Assembly: GCA_964595205.1 (NCBI GenBank)
Contig: CAZQOQ010000029.1
Coordinates: forward strand, 10,909 to 74,908
Length of the DNA stretch: 64,000 bases
Source of the DNA: JADKIH01 sp964595205
Lineage (GTDB): Bacteria; Bacteroidota; Bacteroidia; AKYH767-A; 2013-40CM-41-45
Direction of reading: 5' to 3'
In this document: piece by piece, positions 63,006 through 64,000 of the stretch
Numbering within the stretch: position 1 is the stretch's first letter
Layout of the letters: each line of letters starts with the position of its first letter
Notes under the pieces: generated by a model
Told to the model about the DNA's origin: nothing
Database searches by the model: none
Seen by the model: the letters and a program-made list of their open reading frames with translations, nothing else
Position numbers and translations under genes: made by a program

Positions 63006-63462
63006 GGGAGGGGCTTTGAGGGAGGTACGGATTCGGTATGGAAAGAAGGGTTTGAATTGGTTACTGGATCTTTAGGATTTTGTTAATAATTTCTTTCCTA
63101 CTTTGTTTTGTAATTGTTGAATTGTTGTTACATTTGCACCCCGATTAAAGTTCATTATTCTTATTTATTTCGACGAAAAGGGGGAAATGCGGTGGAGTTG
63201 GGGAGTTGTAAAGATTTCCTGATTGATTTAGTGGGGATTATGAAATAAATAATTTTTTTTTGCAGGTTATATTGTGTTTGATAAAACCTTTATTACCTTT
63301 GCAGCCCTTTAAAAAAGTAAATATTGACGACTCAACGGAGTTGGATAGATATAACGTTCTTTGAAGAATTGAATAGGAAATAACAAGCCCTGAATACCGT
63401 CAATTTTAATTGACAAATATTTTGAGTAGCAAATCCTGACAGAGTTTTAAGAATCAACTTTA
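63006..63462 (+). other. rRNA operon promoter and leader region
   Basis: No gene. TACCTTTG at 63294-63301 matches the -7 consensus, with TTGT at 63272-63275 (18-bp spacer) as a possible -33. The segment from about 63310 to the 16S start is the transcribed leader and contains the 16-bp palindrome GTCAATTTTAATTGAC (63399-63414). A guanine-rich stretch follows the SDR stop. Confidence 0.65.
63272..63301 (+). promoter_or_regulatory. rRNA operon promoter
   Basis: TTGT (63272-63275), 18-bp spacer and TACCTTTG (63294-63301), the latter matching the Bacteroidota TAnnTTTG element exactly, about 160 bp before the mature 16S 5' end. Confidence 0.65.
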
Positions 63463-64000
63463 CTATGGAGAGTTTGATCCTGGCTCAGGATTAACGCTAG
63501 CGGCAGGCCTAATACATGCAAGTCGAACGGCAGCACGGGTAGCAATACCTGGTGGCGAGTGGCGCACGGGTGCGTAACGCGTATGCAATCTACCTATAAC
63601 TGGGGAATAGCCTTCCGAAAGGAAGATTAATACCGCATAATATCACGAAGCGGCATCGTTTTGTGATCAAATCTCCGGAGGTTATAGATGAGCATGCGTG
63701 ACATTAGCTAGTTGGTGAGGTAACGGCCCACCAAGGCTACGATGTCTAGGGGGTCTGAGAGGATGATCCCCCACACTGGTACTGAGACACGGACCAGACT
63801 CCTACGGGAGGCAGCAGTAAGGAATATTGGACAATGGCCGCAAGGCTGATCCAGCCATGCCGCGTGCAGGATGAAGGTGCTCTGCATTGTAAACTGCTTT
63901 TGTTTGGGAATAAACCCCTCTACGTGTAGAGGGCTGAATGTACCAAAAGAATAAGGGACGGCTAACTTCGTGCCAGCAGCCGCGGTAATACGAAGGTCCC
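63463..64000 (+). rRNA. rrs: 16S ribosomal RNA, 5' part (runs off window)
   Basis: Begins with the conserved GAGTTTGATCCTGGCTCAG (around 63470) and includes AATACATGCAAGTCGAACGG, CGTAACGCGTATGCAA, ACTCCTACGGGAGGCAGCAG and GTGCCAGCAGCCGCGGTAAT near position 63990. The first 538 nt or so are present, up to just after the 530 loop. The sequence is of Bacteroidota type (GGCCTAATACATGCAAG, GCAATACCTGG). Other rRNA and tRNA genes would lie right of the edge. Confidence 0.97.

Overview
The window is from a Bacteroidota chromosome, most likely a Chitinophagales/Sphingobacteriales-type lineage. The evidence is a type IX secretion (T9SS) locus (porV, porU, a porP/sprF-like gene, a gldJ-like gene), several secreted proteins with T9SS C-terminal sorting domains, OMP_b-brl-type TonB receptor architecture, LytS/LytR-type signalling with a periplasmic propeller, promoters matching TTTG-N19-TAnnTTTG, and a 16S rRNA 5' end of Bacteroidota type at the right edge. 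Ribosome binding sites are mostly unrecognisable, as is usual in the phylum. Starts were therefore chosen from ATG position, signal peptides and family length.

Layout. 1-7261 is a purine (urate) degradation cluster. The minus strand, in transcription order, is allantoinase, allantoicase, OHCU decarboxylase, HIU hydrolase, a CitE/malate-synthase-like DUF6986 protein and membrane urate hydroxylase puuD (cut by the edge). xdhC is divergent on the plus strand. 7262-11110 is an AT-rich accessory island holding a strong hairpin, a roughly 400-nt highly structured candidate RNA closed by an 11-bp helix, one T9SS cargo gene and the 3' remnant of another; 32-nt inverted copies of a CGCAGAT-type repeat lie at its two ends. 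11144-15786 resumes catabolism: an NCS1 transporter, a class III aminotransferase and a CoA-acylating semialdehyde dehydrogenase, separated by unusual 7- and 8-bp tandem repeats.

15999-24628 carries outer-membrane and secreted proteins (beta-barrels, a T9SS cargo protein, a TonB receptor, a D15-type barrel, a DoxX protein). 24694-30853 is a minus-strand block with two YceI proteins, an OB-fold protein, a di-haem lipoprotein, and a LytTR regulator plus propeller histidine kinase. It looks like a signalling unit next to its own target genes. Then come kdtA, a barrel, a DinB-like protein and cytidine deaminase. 34188-37261 is a five-gene plus-strand operon around a VTC-domain polyphosphate-polymerase-like protein and a DUF4956 membrane protein.

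37270-45798 is ispF followed by the T9SS locus: porV and porU on minus, a porP/sprF-like gene and a gldJ-like gene on plus. 45828-55473 is mostly housekeeping (amino acid permease, pyrF, DUF2851, PspC, K+ channel, RmlD-like SDR, helix-hairpin-helix protein, acyl-CoA dehydrogenase, rpsU, xerC, hpf). 55548-61650 is a cell-wall and envelope block (lytic transglycosylase, a deacetylase-like secreted protein, mtgA, a GT-C-like membrane protein). The window closes with a beta-barrel gene, an SDR, and an rRNA operon promoter, leader and the first 540 nt of 16S rRNA.

The least explained elements are the structured RNA at 8103-8499 and its island, the DUF6986 enzyme in the urate pathway, the YceI/LytSR/cytochrome block, and the VTC/DUF4956/DUF2490 operon.
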